Below are positions 17,511 through 25,379 of a stretch of 64,000 nucleotides of DNA, in pieces. Position 1 is the stretch's first letter. Every line of letters starts with the position of its first letter. Location of the stretch: contig JADJCR010000002.1 in the NCBI GenBank assembly GCA_016703125.1, positions 372,001-436,000 on the forward strand. Direction: 5' to 3'. This DNA is from Micrococcales bacterium (lineage in GTDB: Bacteria > Actinomycetota > Actinomycetes > S36-B12 > UBA10799). The notes beneath the pieces were generated by a model that worked only from the letters and a program-made list of their open reading frames with translations, was not told the DNA's origin and searched no databases. Both the position numbers and the translations under genes were made by a program.

Positions 17511-18762
17511 TCATGGGCTCACCGTCGGCGTGGGGCTCGGGGTCGCGCCGGGGCAGCCCTCGGTCTTCGGTTTGGTGCGGCACGTGGCGGCCTGTTCGTC
17601 CAGGATGGCGACGATGCGCTCGGCGTCGACCCGGCTGTCCGCGGCGATGGTGGCGTTGACCAGTTCCTGGGCGTAGACCGGCAGTTGCACGCTGGGAATC
17701 GTGGAGGTCTCCACGACGCTCGACAGGGGCATCGAGCCGAGGCTCTGCGGGATGCCTCGGTACACCGTCACGTATCCATCGCTGCTGCCCACGTAGTACT
17801 GCCGCGCGATCCAGATCCAGGTGCCGCCGATGAGTACGAGGGCTACGGCGGCGGCGGCCATTGCGGCGAGCCAGCGGGCGCGCCGGCGCCGGGGCGGCAC
17901 GTCAATGGGCTCCCACTCCGGCTCCGGCTCCGGGGTGTCGGTCGGCTGGCTGTCCTGCGGGAAGTCCACCCCGGGCAACTGCGATCGGGTGCGCGGCTCG
18001 GCGGCGGCTCCCACGACGACCGGCCGGCCGCCGAGGGGCGGGTCGTCCACCTGCGCGACGTCGGCGACGACGCACGTCACGTTGTCCGGGGCGCCGCGCT
18101 CGATGGCCGCGTCGACCAGCGCCGTCACCGCCCCCGGCGGGTCGCTGCGACTGAGCAGTTCGCGGATCCGGTCGTCAGGCAGCACCCCGGACAGGCCGTC
18201 CGTGCACAACATGATCCGGTCGCCGGCGTGTACCTCGCGGATGCTCAGGTCCGGTTCCACGGTGTTGACCCCGTCGATCGCGCGGATCAGCAGGTTGCGC
18301 CGGCGGTGGGTGGCGGCCTCCTCCGCGCTGATCTGACCGGCGTCGACGAGGGTCTGCACGTAGGTGTGGTCCTTGGTCAGCCGCAGCAACTCACCGGCGC
18401 GCAGCATGTAGGCCCGGGAGTCCCCGACGTGGGCGATGGAGGCCCGGTCCCCCCTGCCAGCACACGACGGTGACTGTGGTGCCCATGCCGCGGAAGTCGG
18501 GCTGCTCGGCGATGATGTGGCGCATCTCGAGCTGGGCCTCGTCCACCGCGTCGGCGAGCTGGGTCAGGACGTCCTCGCTGTCGGCGATCGGCAGGCCCGC
18601 CAGGATCGCGGTGACCGTGGCACTGGCCATCTCGCCGGCCACGTGGCCGCCCATGCCGTCGGCGACGATGAGCAGGTTGTCCGAGGCGTAGCCGGAGTCC
18701 TCGTTGCCCTGCCGCACGAGCCCGATGTCGCTGCGCGCCGCGTAGCGGAAGACCAGTGGCAT
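17511..18762 (-). CDS. pstP: PstP-type PP2C Ser/Thr phosphatase, frameshifted in this sequence
   Basis: A metal-dependent PP2C phosphatase that reverses PknB phosphorylation. The N-terminal half has ADGMGGHVAGEMAS and the C-terminal half CTDGLSGVLPDD, with metal-binding aspartates in both. Between them the frame breaks: the C6 run at 18449-18454 (G6 on the coding strand) has one base too many; with G5 the text reads CWQGDRASIAHVGDSRAYML, the PP2C core. A membrane helix lies near the C-terminus (LAAMAAAAVALVLIGG), followed by an extracytoplasmic domain and a Pro/Thr tail. Reconstructed length is about 416 residues. It lies four bases after fhaB. Confidence 0.93.
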
Positions 18763-18766
18763 GGTG

Positions 18767-19240
18767 CTACTTCCGCAGCTCGAGAACGGTCTGCCCCACC
18801 CGCAGGGACTGCCCGACCTGCAATACGGTGGGGGCGGTCAACCGGGTCTTGCCCACCCAGGTGCCGTTCGTCGACCCTAGATCCTCAGCGACCCACTGGC
18901 CTTCGTGCGGGAACAGCCGTGCGTGGCGGGCCGAGGCGTACTCGTCGTCGACGACCAGTGTGGAGTCCGGTGCCCGACCGATCGTGATCGGGGTCGAGCC
19001 CAGGGGGATCACCGTGCCGGACAGATGACCGCTGGTCACCACGAGGTTGCTGGCCCGCCGTCGCGCCGCCCGCGGGGCGCGCTTGGGCCGGGGTTGGGCC
19101 TGTGGGCGCGGGGGCAGGGCGGCGGCACCCTCGGGCGGGGCTTCGAGGTCGCGGCGCAGGGCCCCGAGCGCGAACATGACGAACAGCCACAGCGCGATGA
19201 GGATCCCCCATCGCAGCAGGGTCAGGACCAGTTCGCTCAT
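18767..19240 (-). CDS. fhaB: FHA-domain protein FhaB (FipA-like)
   Basis: A 157-residue protein with one N-terminal membrane helix (about residues 5-27), a basic Pro/Arg linker and a C-terminal forkhead-associated domain (about 65-155) that binds phosphothreonine. The FHA signature residues are visible: IGRAPDSTLVVDDEYASARH and DLGSTNGTWVG. In mycobacteria FhaB connects PknB signalling to septal and elongation complexes. The ATG overlaps the fhaA stop by four bases. Confidence 0.93.
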   Translation of the reverse strand: MSELVLTLLRWGILIALWLFVMFALGALRRDLEAPPEGAAALPPRPQAQPRPKRAPRAARRRASNLVVTSGHLSGTVIPLGSTPITIGRAPDSTLVVDDEYASARHARLFPHEGQWVAEDLGSTNGTWVGKTRLTAPTVLQVGQSLRVGQTVLELRK

Positions 19241-19920
19241 ACCGCGCTCCGGAAGGTCAGGTTCGTCGAGCCGATCGTGATGACCGCACCGTCACGCAGA
19301 GGTTGTTCGGCCACGAGCATGCCGTTGATGTAGGTGCCGTTGGTCGAGTCGAGATCCCGAAGGATGACATCGTTGCCGATGCGGATCTCGGCGTGGTGGC
19401 GGGAGACCCCGGGATCGTCGATGCGGATGTCGGCGTCGGCGCCCCGGCCGATGCGGGTGATGGCACGGGTGAGCTGGAAGGTCCCACGTTTGCCCTCCAG
19501 GCGTGGGGCCGCACCGGCCGGCGGCCCGGCGGCCGGTGCCACGTCGTGGTCGACCCGGGCCTCGCTGACGATCTCGACCGTGCCCTGCGGCCGGTCGTCG
19601 GCCGGCTGCATCGCCACACTGACGCTGCCGAGGAAGGAGTACTGCTGCTGCTGGGCGTAGTCCCGGATCATGATGGCGAACTCCCCGACCAGCGCCTCGT
19701 CGTAGACGCTGAGCCGGTCGTAGTCCTCCTGGCTGACCAGGACGGTGTACACGTTGGGGACCACCGTGCGGGCACGCGACACCACGGCCGCCCGGGCGTC
19801 CATCTCGTTCTGCAGGGCGGCTGCGATCTCCACGGGCTGCAACTCGGACTTGAACGCCTTCGCGAAGGCGCCGTTGACCGCCCGGTCGACGCGCTGCTCG
19901 AAACGATCCAACAATCCCAC
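19237..19920 (-). CDS. fhaA: FHA-domain protein FhaA (DUF3662 plus FHA)
   Basis: First gene of the operon. The N-terminal 110 residues match the DUF3662 domain (MGLLDRFEQRVDRAVNGAFA...LQPVEIAAAL) and the C-terminal domain is FHA (IGRGADADIRIDDPGVSRHH, DLDSTNGTYING). In mycobacteria FhaA binds phosphorylated MviN and couples PknB to cell-wall synthesis. I start at the GTG at 19920, which has GGAGG six bases upstream and gives the family start MGLLDRFE; an ATG at 19935 would add five residues that include the ribosome site. The linker between the domains is short, giving 227 residues. Confidence 0.93.
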   Translation of the reverse strand: MGLLDRFEQRVDRAVNGAFAKAFKSELQPVEIAAALQNEMDARAAVVSRARTVVPNVYTVLVSQEDYDRLSVYDEALVGEFAIMIRDYAQQQQYSFLGSVSVAMQPADDRPQGTVEIVSEARVDHDVAPAAGPPAGAAPRLEGKRGTFQLTRAITRIGRGADADIRIDDPGVSRHHAEIRIGNDVILRDLDSTNGTYINGMLVAEQPLRDGAVITIGSTNLTFRSAV

Positions 19921-19937
19921 GGTGTACCTCCGCATTC

Positions 19938-19943
19938 AGGGTA
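19938..19943 (-). promoter_or_regulatory. -10 box for the fhaA operon
   Basis: TACCCT on the minus strand, about 18 bases upstream of GTG 19920, with the GGAGG ribosome site in between. The same hexamer precedes tRNA-Ile and the GT2 gene at 25314. No clear -35. Confidence 0.35.
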
Positions 19944-19985
19944 GTCGGTGGGTGAGGCCGGACGGTTCCTTCGGGCGGCACGCCG

Positions 19986-20122
19986 CCACAAGTGGGCGCG
20001 CGCGGGGTGGTTGCGCCCAGTTGTGGTGCGGGCTTTCACCGCAAACCAGGACGAACCGGGCGTACGGACCGCCACAAGTGGGCGTTCCGGGGCCTGAGCC
20101 GGCCCTTGGCGCCCACTTGTGG
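19986..20122. repeat. Four copies of a 14-base motif forming two inverted repeats
   Basis: CCACAAGTGGGCGC occurs forward at 19986-19999, inverted at 20013-20026 (one mismatch), forward at 20072-20085 (last base T) and inverted at 20109-20122. The copies form two hairpin-capable pairs with 13- and 23-base loops, inside the 245-base gap between the divergent fhaA operon and the gene at 20166. The role is unknown; regulation of both promoters is possible. Confidence 0.75.
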
Positions 20123-20153
20123 TCAAGGTGGGGAGCCGACCGGGACCGACGGC

Positions 20154-20159
20154 TAGGGT
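20154..20159 (+). promoter_or_regulatory. -10 box for a leaderless mRNA
   Basis: TAGGGT ends six bases before GTG 20166. The last 14-base repeat ends about 31 bases upstream of it. Confidence 0.45.
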
Positions 20160-20165
20160 TGGCGT

Positions 20166-20504
20166 GTGGGTGGGCGACGACGCAGGCGGGCCTCAGCGGT
20201 GTTCAGTCGTGACTGGCTGGTCGCAGCGCAGGCCTCGCCAACGGTCCAGCGCGCGACCTGTGACGAGGTGCGCGCACGGCTGGACGACCTGCCGGATGTC
20301 CTGCGCATGGGAGCAGGGGCGGCCGACGTGGCGCTGGGGTGGCTGCCGGCACCCGTGCTGCGCAAGGCTTCGCGGCTGCCGGCGGTCTCGGAGTTCGCCC
20401 GGATCGTCGAGTCCCTGACGGCCGTCAGCTACTTCGCCATGGCAGAGGTGACGTTGCCGGTCCAGCGGTTCGCGCCCGAGGTCCCGGTGGAGTCGCGGGC
20501 GTGA
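20166..20504 (+). CDS. Small protein of unknown function coupled to a GMC oxidoreductase
   Basis: A 112-residue protein that I do not recognise. It starts with an Arg-rich stretch, has no signal peptide or clear membrane helix, and is mostly helical-looking with mixed charge. The GTG at 20166 is six bases after a TAGGGT box. The stop overlaps the GTG of the GMC oxidoreductase by four bases, so it may be a small subunit or maturation partner of that enzyme, as seen with some flavin dehydrogenases; this is inference from position only. Confidence 0.65.
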   Translation: MGGRRRRRASAVFSRDWLVAAQASPTVQRATCDEVRARLDDLPDVLRMGAGAADVALGWLPAPVLRKASRLPAVSEFARIVESLTAVSYFAMAEVTLPVQRFAPEVPVESRA

Positions 20505-21931
20505 AGCACGTCGAGGCCCTGGTCGTGGGATCGGGGGCCGGGGGTGCGTCGACGGCCGCCACCCTGGCCGCGGCAGGCGTCGAGACGCTGGTGCTGGAGG
20601 AGGGCCCGGAGGTCGCGCCGGGTGCGCTGCCGCAGTTCAGCCAGGCGCAGATGCGCCACCAGTACCGCAACCGCGGGCAGTTGATGGCGCTGGGACTACC
20701 GCCGATCACGTACGCCGAAGGCCGGTGTGTCGGCGGGTCCACGGAGATCAACTCAGGGTTGTACCACCGGCCCAGTGCCGCCCTGCTGGCCGGCTGGACG
20801 CGCGGCTGGGGCATCGAGGGTCTCACCAGCGAGGTGGTGGATCCGATCAGCGCGGCCATCGAACGAAACCTGTGCGTGAGCACGTTCCCGGGACCGCTGC
20901 CCCCGGCCTCGGCCTTCCTGGCCGCCGGGGCGGAAGCACTCGGCTGGTACAGCGTCGAGGTGCCACGGTGGTTCCGCCACGACACTGGCCAGCGGCAGTC
21001 GATGTCGTTGACCTACCTGCGGTATGCACGCCAGCACGGGGCGCGGGTGCGCAGCGGGGCCAGGGTGCAGCGGATCGAAGTGCGTGACGGCCGGGCGACC
21101 GCCGCCGTGGTGGAGGGTGCCGACGGTGGGCAGGTACGCATCGGCTTCGACACCGTGTTCGTCTGCGGCGGGGCGGTGCAGTCCGCGGCGCTACTGCTGC
21201 GCAGTGGGGTCGCGGCCAATGTCGGCCGCACCCTGTCCATGCATCCGACGGTGAAGGCGGTCGCCTTCAGCGAGAAGATCGGCAACGACCCCCACGATGT
21301 GCCGGTGACCCAGGTGCGGGAGTTCGCACCGGACATGACCATCGGCGGCTCGGCCACGGATGGACCACTGTTGGCGCTGTCGCTGCTGCCGACCGCGGTC
21401 GGGGTGCGCGAGATCCCCACGTACGGCGCGGGTGCCGGCATCTACTACGCCGCCATCCGCAGCAGTGGCCGCGGCCGGGTGCGGGTGCTGCCCCGGCTGC
21501 GCGACCCGCTGGTCACCTTCCGCGTGCCCACCGATGACATCGCCAGGCTGCAGTCGGCGATGGGTCGGCTGCTGATGGTGCTGCTCGCGGCCGGCAGCGA
21601 CCAGGTGGTCGCCAGCGTGCACGGTGGCGAGCCGATCACCCGCGCGGACCAGATCCCGGTGGAGGTCGCCCGCATGAGCCGGCGGGCCGCTGACCTGATG
21701 ACCGTTCACGTGTGCTCCTCGGTGCCGATGGGAGAGGACCGGGAGATCTGCGCGGTCGACAGTTTCGGGGCCAGTCACGAGGTCGCCGGCCTGGTGGTCA
21801 ACGACGCATCCATCGTCAACGGGGCACCCGGGATCAACCCGCAGGGCACGGTCATGGCCCTGGCCATCCGCAACGCCGAGCACTTCCTCACCCAACGGGG
21901 TGTGCGGCCGGCTCCCAGGGAGTTCTCATGA
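20501..21931 (+). CDS. GMC-family FAD-dependent oxidoreductase
   Basis: A 476-residue FAD enzyme. The N-terminus has the dinucleotide-binding motif VVGSGAGGASTAATLAAAG and a second FAD contact in EGRCVGGSTEINSGLYHRP; the C-terminus has NDASIVNGAPGINPQGTVMA, the usual GMC ending that closes on FAD. These enzymes oxidise alcohols; the substrate here is unknown. It forms a tight operon (4-base overlaps) with a small upstream protein and two SDR-type enzymes downstream, which suggests oxidation followed by reduction or epimerisation of a sugar, lipid-linked sugar or sterol-like alcohol. Confidence 0.85.
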   Translation: MKHVEALVVGSGAGGASTAATLAAAGVETLVLEEGPEVAPGALPQFSQAQMRHQYRNRGQLMALGLPPITYAEGRCVGGSTEINSGLYHRPSAALLAGWTRGWGIEGLTSEVVDPISAAIERNLCVSTFPGPLPPASAFLAAGAEALGWYSVEVPRWFRHDTGQRQSMSLTYLRYARQHGARVRSGARVQRIEVRDGRATAAVVEGADGGQVRIGFDTVFVCGGAVQSAALLLRSGVAANVGRTLSMHPTVKAVAFSEKIGNDPHDVPVTQVREFAPDMTIGGSATDGPLLALSLLPTAVGVREIPTYGAGAGIYYAAIRSSGRGRVRVLPRLRDPLVTFRVPTDDIARLQSAMGRLLMVLLAAGSDQVVASVHGGEPITRADQIPVEVARMSRRAADLMTVHVCSSVPMGEDREICAVDSFGASHEVAGLVVNDASIVNGAPGINPQGTVMALAIRNAEHFLTQRGVRPAPREFS

Positions 21932-22938
21932 CGCTGGTCGTCACCGGGGCAGCTGGGTGGTTCGGTCGCGCCTTCCTGGAGGTGCTGGGGAAGAAGCAGG
22001 TGCGGGACGTGCGGGTCCTGGTGCATTCGCCCCGCGAGATCCCGGAGGTGGCCGAGGCCCTGCCGGCGGCGCGGGTCTACGTGGGCGATGTGATGCAGCG
22101 GCGGGACATGGCCGACCTGTTCGACGGCGCGGACGGCTGCGAGGTCGTGCACGCCGCCGGGGTCATCCATCCGCTGCGCGTGGCGGATTTTGAGCGGGTG
22201 AACACCGTGGGCACCCGCACCGTCGTGGCCGCCGCCCTGAACGCCGGCGTGCGCCGATTCGTGCATATCTCCAGCAACTCCGCCATCGGCACCAACCCCG
22301 GTCCGGACGAGGCCTTCCGGGACAACGAGCCATACCACCCCTACCTGGGTTACGGCCGCTCCAAGATGCTCGCCGAAGTCGAGGTCGCCGAGGCGCTGGG
22401 GGCGGCCGGAGTCCCCGCCGTGATTCTGCGGCCGCCCTGGTTCTACGGCCGCTTCCAGCCCGCGCGGCAGGCGAGGTTCCTGAAGACCGTGCGGTCAGGG
22501 CGCTTCCCGCTCATCGGGGGCGGGGGCAACCGCCGCTCCATGGTGGATGTCGACCGTTTGGCGGGCGCCGCCTGGCAGGCGCTGCGGGTGGGCACCGCCG
22601 GCATCCGGCCCTACTGGATCGCCGACGCCCGTCCCTACGCCATGACCGAGGTCCTCGATGCGGTGCGCGAGGCCGCCCGTCTCGAGGGATTGCCGGTCAA
22701 GCCGGGGGTGGTGCGGTTGCCGGCATTCGCCGGTCCCGTGGCCTACCGGGTGGACGCGCTGCTGCAGCGCTACGGCCGCTACCAGCAGGAGGTCCACGTG
22801 GCCGGTGAGCTGGACAAGACCATCGCGTGCCGGGTCGATGGTGCCGTCCGGGACCTCGGCTACGAACCCGCCACCGACCTGGTGGACGGTATGCGTCGCA
22901 GTATCCGCTGGGGGCTGGCCAACGGGCAGGACCTCTGA
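21928..22938 (+). CDS. NAD-dependent epimerase/dehydratase (extended SDR)
   Basis: A 336-residue extended short-chain dehydrogenase. The Rossmann motif is TGAAGWFGRAF, followed by HAAGVIHPL, a Ser in HISSNSAIG and the catalytic YxxxK as YLGYGRSKML. The family includes NDP-sugar epimerases and 3-beta-hydroxysteroid dehydrogenases; the VIHPLR and PPWFYG text resembles the latter branch. The ATG at 21928 overlaps the GMC stop. The substrate is unknown. Confidence 0.8.
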   Translation: MTLVVTGAAGWFGRAFLEVLGKKQVRDVRVLVHSPREIPEVAEALPAARVYVGDVMQRRDMADLFDGADGCEVVHAAGVIHPLRVADFERVNTVGTRTVVAAALNAGVRRFVHISSNSAIGTNPGPDEAFRDNEPYHPYLGYGRSKMLAEVEVAEALGAAGVPAVILRPPWFYGRFQPARQARFLKTVRSGRFPLIGGGGNRRSMVDVDRLAGAAWQALRVGTAGIRPYWIADARPYAMTEVLDAVREAARLEGLPVKPGVVRLPAFAGPVAYRVDALLQRYGRYQQEVHVAGELDKTIACRVDGAVRDLGYEPATDLVDGMRRSIRWGLANGQDL

Positions 22939-23969
22939 TGCGCGCGGTCGTCACCGGGGGTTCGGGCTACTTCGGCAATGTGGTGTGCCAGATGCTGGTC
23001 GAGGGCGGGCATGACGTCGTCAACCTCGACGTCAGCGCCGTGGACCTGCCGGGCGTCGAGATGGCGGTGTGCGACATCCGCGACCGGCACGGGGTGCGCG
23101 AGGTCTTCACCGGGGCCGACGTCGTGTTCCACAACGTGGCGCAGGTCCCGCTGGCCCGGGACCGTGAGTTGTTCGACTCGGTCAACCGGGAGGGCACGGC
23201 GGCCATGCTCTGGGCTGCGGAGCGCGCCGGTGTGACCAAGGTGGTGTGTACGTCGTCGTCGGCGGTGTTCGGGATTCCGCAGTCCAACCCCGTGACCGAG
23301 CACACCGCGCCGCACCCGCTCGAGGCGTACGGCCGGGCCAAACTCGACGGCGAGCTGCTGTGCGCGGCGGCGGTCACGCGCGGTCTGGATGTGACGGTCG
23401 TCCGGCCACGCACCATCGTCGGGCACGGCCGGCTCGGTATCTTCGCGATCCTGTTCGACTGGGTGGCCGACGGGGTCGATGTGTTCGTCTTCGATGGTGG
23501 GGACAACCGCTACCAGTTCGTGCACGCAGCGGACCTGGCGCGGGCGTGCCTGCTGGCCGGGCAGCGGGCCGGGCCGGCGACCTACAACATCGGGGCTCAG
23601 CATTTCGGCACGATGCGCGAGACCCTGCAGGCGCTGTGCGACCACGCCGGCACCGGCGCGCGAGTACGGTCACTGCCCAGCCGGGTGGCGGCGCCGGCGA
23701 TGAAACTGGTCTCGAAGTCCGGACTGGCACCGTTCGCCGACTACCACTGGCTCATGTACGCCCGCGAATTGTGGTTCGACACCACGGCCGCCGAGCGGGA
23801 CCTGGGCTGGCAGGCCCAGTACTCGAACGCGGACATGATCTGCGAGGCGTACGACTGGTTCGTGGCCAACCGTGCCACGGGTCTGGCCGGTCCCAGCCAC
23901 CACCGCTCAGCGGTGAAGCAGGGGGTGCTCGTTGTGGGGAAGTGGGGACTGCGGCGGTTGCCGGGGTGA
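22938..23969 (+). CDS. NAD-dependent epimerase/dehydratase (extended SDR)
   Basis: A second extended SDR of 343 residues, only distantly like its neighbour. It has TGGSGYFGNVV at the N-terminus, CTSSSAVFG with the catalytic Ser region, and YGRAKLDGE as YxxxK. FVHAADLARAC is a typical epimerase substrate-domain motif. The start is the ATG at 22938, overlapping the previous stop by one base. The three-enzyme operon ends here, 26 bases from the convergent gtrA-like gene. Confidence 0.82.
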   Translation: MRAVVTGGSGYFGNVVCQMLVEGGHDVVNLDVSAVDLPGVEMAVCDIRDRHGVREVFTGADVVFHNVAQVPLARDRELFDSVNREGTAAMLWAAERAGVTKVVCTSSSAVFGIPQSNPVTEHTAPHPLEAYGRAKLDGELLCAAAVTRGLDVTVVRPRTIVGHGRLGIFAILFDWVADGVDVFVFDGGDNRYQFVHAADLARACLLAGQRAGPATYNIGAQHFGTMRETLQALCDHAGTGARVRSLPSRVAAPAMKLVSKSGLAPFADYHWLMYARELWFDTTAAERDLGWQAQYSNADMICEAYDWFVANRATGLAGPSHHRSAVKQGVLVVGKWGLRRLPG

Positions 23970-23995
23970 ATCGTGGCCGCGACGAGGCACCTTCC

Positions 23996-24403
23996 CTAGA
24001 AGAACACCCACTTCTTGTAGGCGAAGAAGCGTCCGACCGTCGCGATCGCCGTGGCTACGGCCTTGACGACGTTGAGCCACAGGGCGCCCGGTTCCCACAG
24101 GACCTCCGCGGCGACGACCAAGGCCTCGATGAACACGACTGCCAGTACGTTGATCCCCGCGAACGCCGAGTACGCGTGTGCCAGGGACTTGATCTCCCGG
24201 TGCGCGAACGTCCACTTGTAGTTGCCGACGAAGGCGAAAGTCATGGACACGAACAGGGCCACGGCGTTGGCGGCCCACACCGCCCAGCCGGCCCACAGCA
24301 GGCCGTTGAAGAGGGCGAAGTCGAGCACCACCGCCGCCACGCCCACGACGAGGAAACCGCCGACCTCCTTGCGGTGGGTGACTGCCCGGGTCTGTGTCGC
24401 CAT
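23996..24403 (-). CDS. GtrA-family membrane protein
   Basis: A 135-residue protein with four membrane helices of the GtrA/DPMS3 family, thought to move or hold polyprenyl-phosphate sugars at the membrane. Motifs: GGFLVVGVAAVVLDFALFN, FAFVGNYKWTFAHRE and the C-terminal RFFAYKKWVF. The start is the ATG at 24403. It follows the GT2 gene on the same strand after 11 bases, so the pair likely works together in transfer of a lipid-linked sugar. Confidence 0.88.
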   Translation of the reverse strand: MATQTRAVTHRKEVGGFLVVGVAAVVLDFALFNGLLWAGWAVWAANAVALFVSMTFAFVGNYKWTFAHREIKSLAHAYSAFAGINVLAVVFIEALVVAAEVLWEPGALWLNVVKAVATAIATVGRFFAYKKWVFF

Positions 24404-24414
24404 CGCAGCCGAGG

Positions 24415-25314
24415 CTAGCCGACGGTTCCCGCGAAGCGACCCCCGGCCAGGAGGACGGCCCGTTGCAGGGGCAGGCGACCGGCCCGGACTTCGCGCGTGA
24501 CCAGGGGACCCCACCGTCCCTCGGCCAGGGTCTGCAGATCGTGGTCCGCCGGCCCGGGAAGTTCGAGCAGGCGCCGTGCAGCGTGCTGTACCCAGCCACT
24601 TCGTGCCCGCAACTCCCGGATCGGGCCGACTGCCTTCATCCGTCGGAGGTATTGCCGGGCACCGGCGGTGGACAAGCGCCGCAGGCCGTCCCCGGTGACC
24701 TGTCCTGCGTGCTGCGTGTAGTCGACCAGCGGATCGTCGAGGTAGTGGATCGGGCCGATCCGGGCCGCCACCGCAGCCAGCCACTGGTCGTGCCATCCCC
24801 GCAGTCCGGGTGCTGGGAACGGCAGACCGGCGGCCCGCACCTCCGGCGAGATCGCCATCGCCGCCCCGGAGACCGAGTTCATCAACAACAGGCCGGCAGG
24901 TGTGAGTTGGTCGCCGGTGGGGGGGTGTGCCAGAAACCGGTCACGGACCACTGACCCCCGCTCGTCGACGACCCGCATGGCGCTGAAGACCGCTGGGGAC
25001 GGGTCGGCGAGCATCCGCGCCACCTTGTCCGGGTGCCAGCAGTCGTCCTGGTCGCAGAGGAACACGGGGACGTCATCGCTGCAGGATCGCAGCAGGTACT
25101 CGAAGGCGAGGTAGGCGCCGAGATGTGTCTGCGCCGGTAGGAGCCGGAAGCGCGGATCGGTGAGCGCGGACGTCACGTGGCTGCGGTCGGTGGAGGCGTC
25201 ATCGAGGACCAGGCAGACCCAGTCCCGCTCGGTCTGGGCCGTGATCGACGATATCTGCCGGCGCAGCAGGTCAGGCCGCGGATTGTGGGTGGCCATGACG
25301 ATGAGCGCCTTCAC
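24415..25314 (-). CDS. Glycosyltransferase family 2
   Basis: A 299-residue GT-A fold glycosyltransferase. The N-terminus MKALIVMATHNPRPDLLRRQ and LDDASTDRSHV are GT2 nucleotide-binding motifs, and FLCDQDDCWHPDKV carries the metal-binding acidic pair. No membrane helix is seen, so it acts at the cytoplasmic face. The GTG start at 25314 lies six bases after a TACCCT box. Donor and acceptor sugars cannot be told. It is divergent from the large HAD-containing gene and upstream of gtrA. Confidence 0.85.
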   Translation of the reverse strand: MKALIVMATHNPRPDLLRRQISSITAQTERDWVCLVLDDASTDRSHVTSALTDPRFRLLPAQTHLGAYLAFEYLLRSCSDDVPVFLCDQDDCWHPDKVARMLADPSPAVFSAMRVVDERGSVVRDRFLAHPPTGDQLTPAGLLLMNSVSGAAMAISPEVRAAGLPFPAPGLRGWHDQWLAAVAARIGPIHYLDDPLVDYTQHAGQVTGDGLRRLSTAGARQYLRRMKAVGPIRELRARSGWVQHAARRLLELPGPADHDLQTLAEGRWGPLVTREVRAGRLPLQRAVLLAGGRFAGTVG

Positions 25315-25320
25315 GCAGTC

Positions 25321-25326
25321 AGGGTA
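25321..25326 (-). promoter_or_regulatory. -10 box for a leaderless GT2 mRNA
   Basis: TACCCT on the minus strand ends six bases before GTG 25314; it is paired with a divergent TAGGGT box at 25368. Confidence 0.45.
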
Positions 25327-25367
25327 ACGAGGCCTGCGCGAACCGTGGCCGGGAGTGGGACGGGCGG

Positions 25368-25373
25368 TAGGGT
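25368..25373 (+). promoter_or_regulatory. -10 box for a leaderless HAD gene mRNA
   Basis: TAGGGT ends six bases before ATG 25380, with no Shine-Dalgarno site. Confidence 0.45.
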
Positions 25374-25379
25374 GGCCGC

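Noticed and set aside
20501..21931. Calling the FAD enzyme DprE1
   Set aside because: It has GMC motifs, not the VAO-type FAD domain of DprE1; only the gene order is similar.
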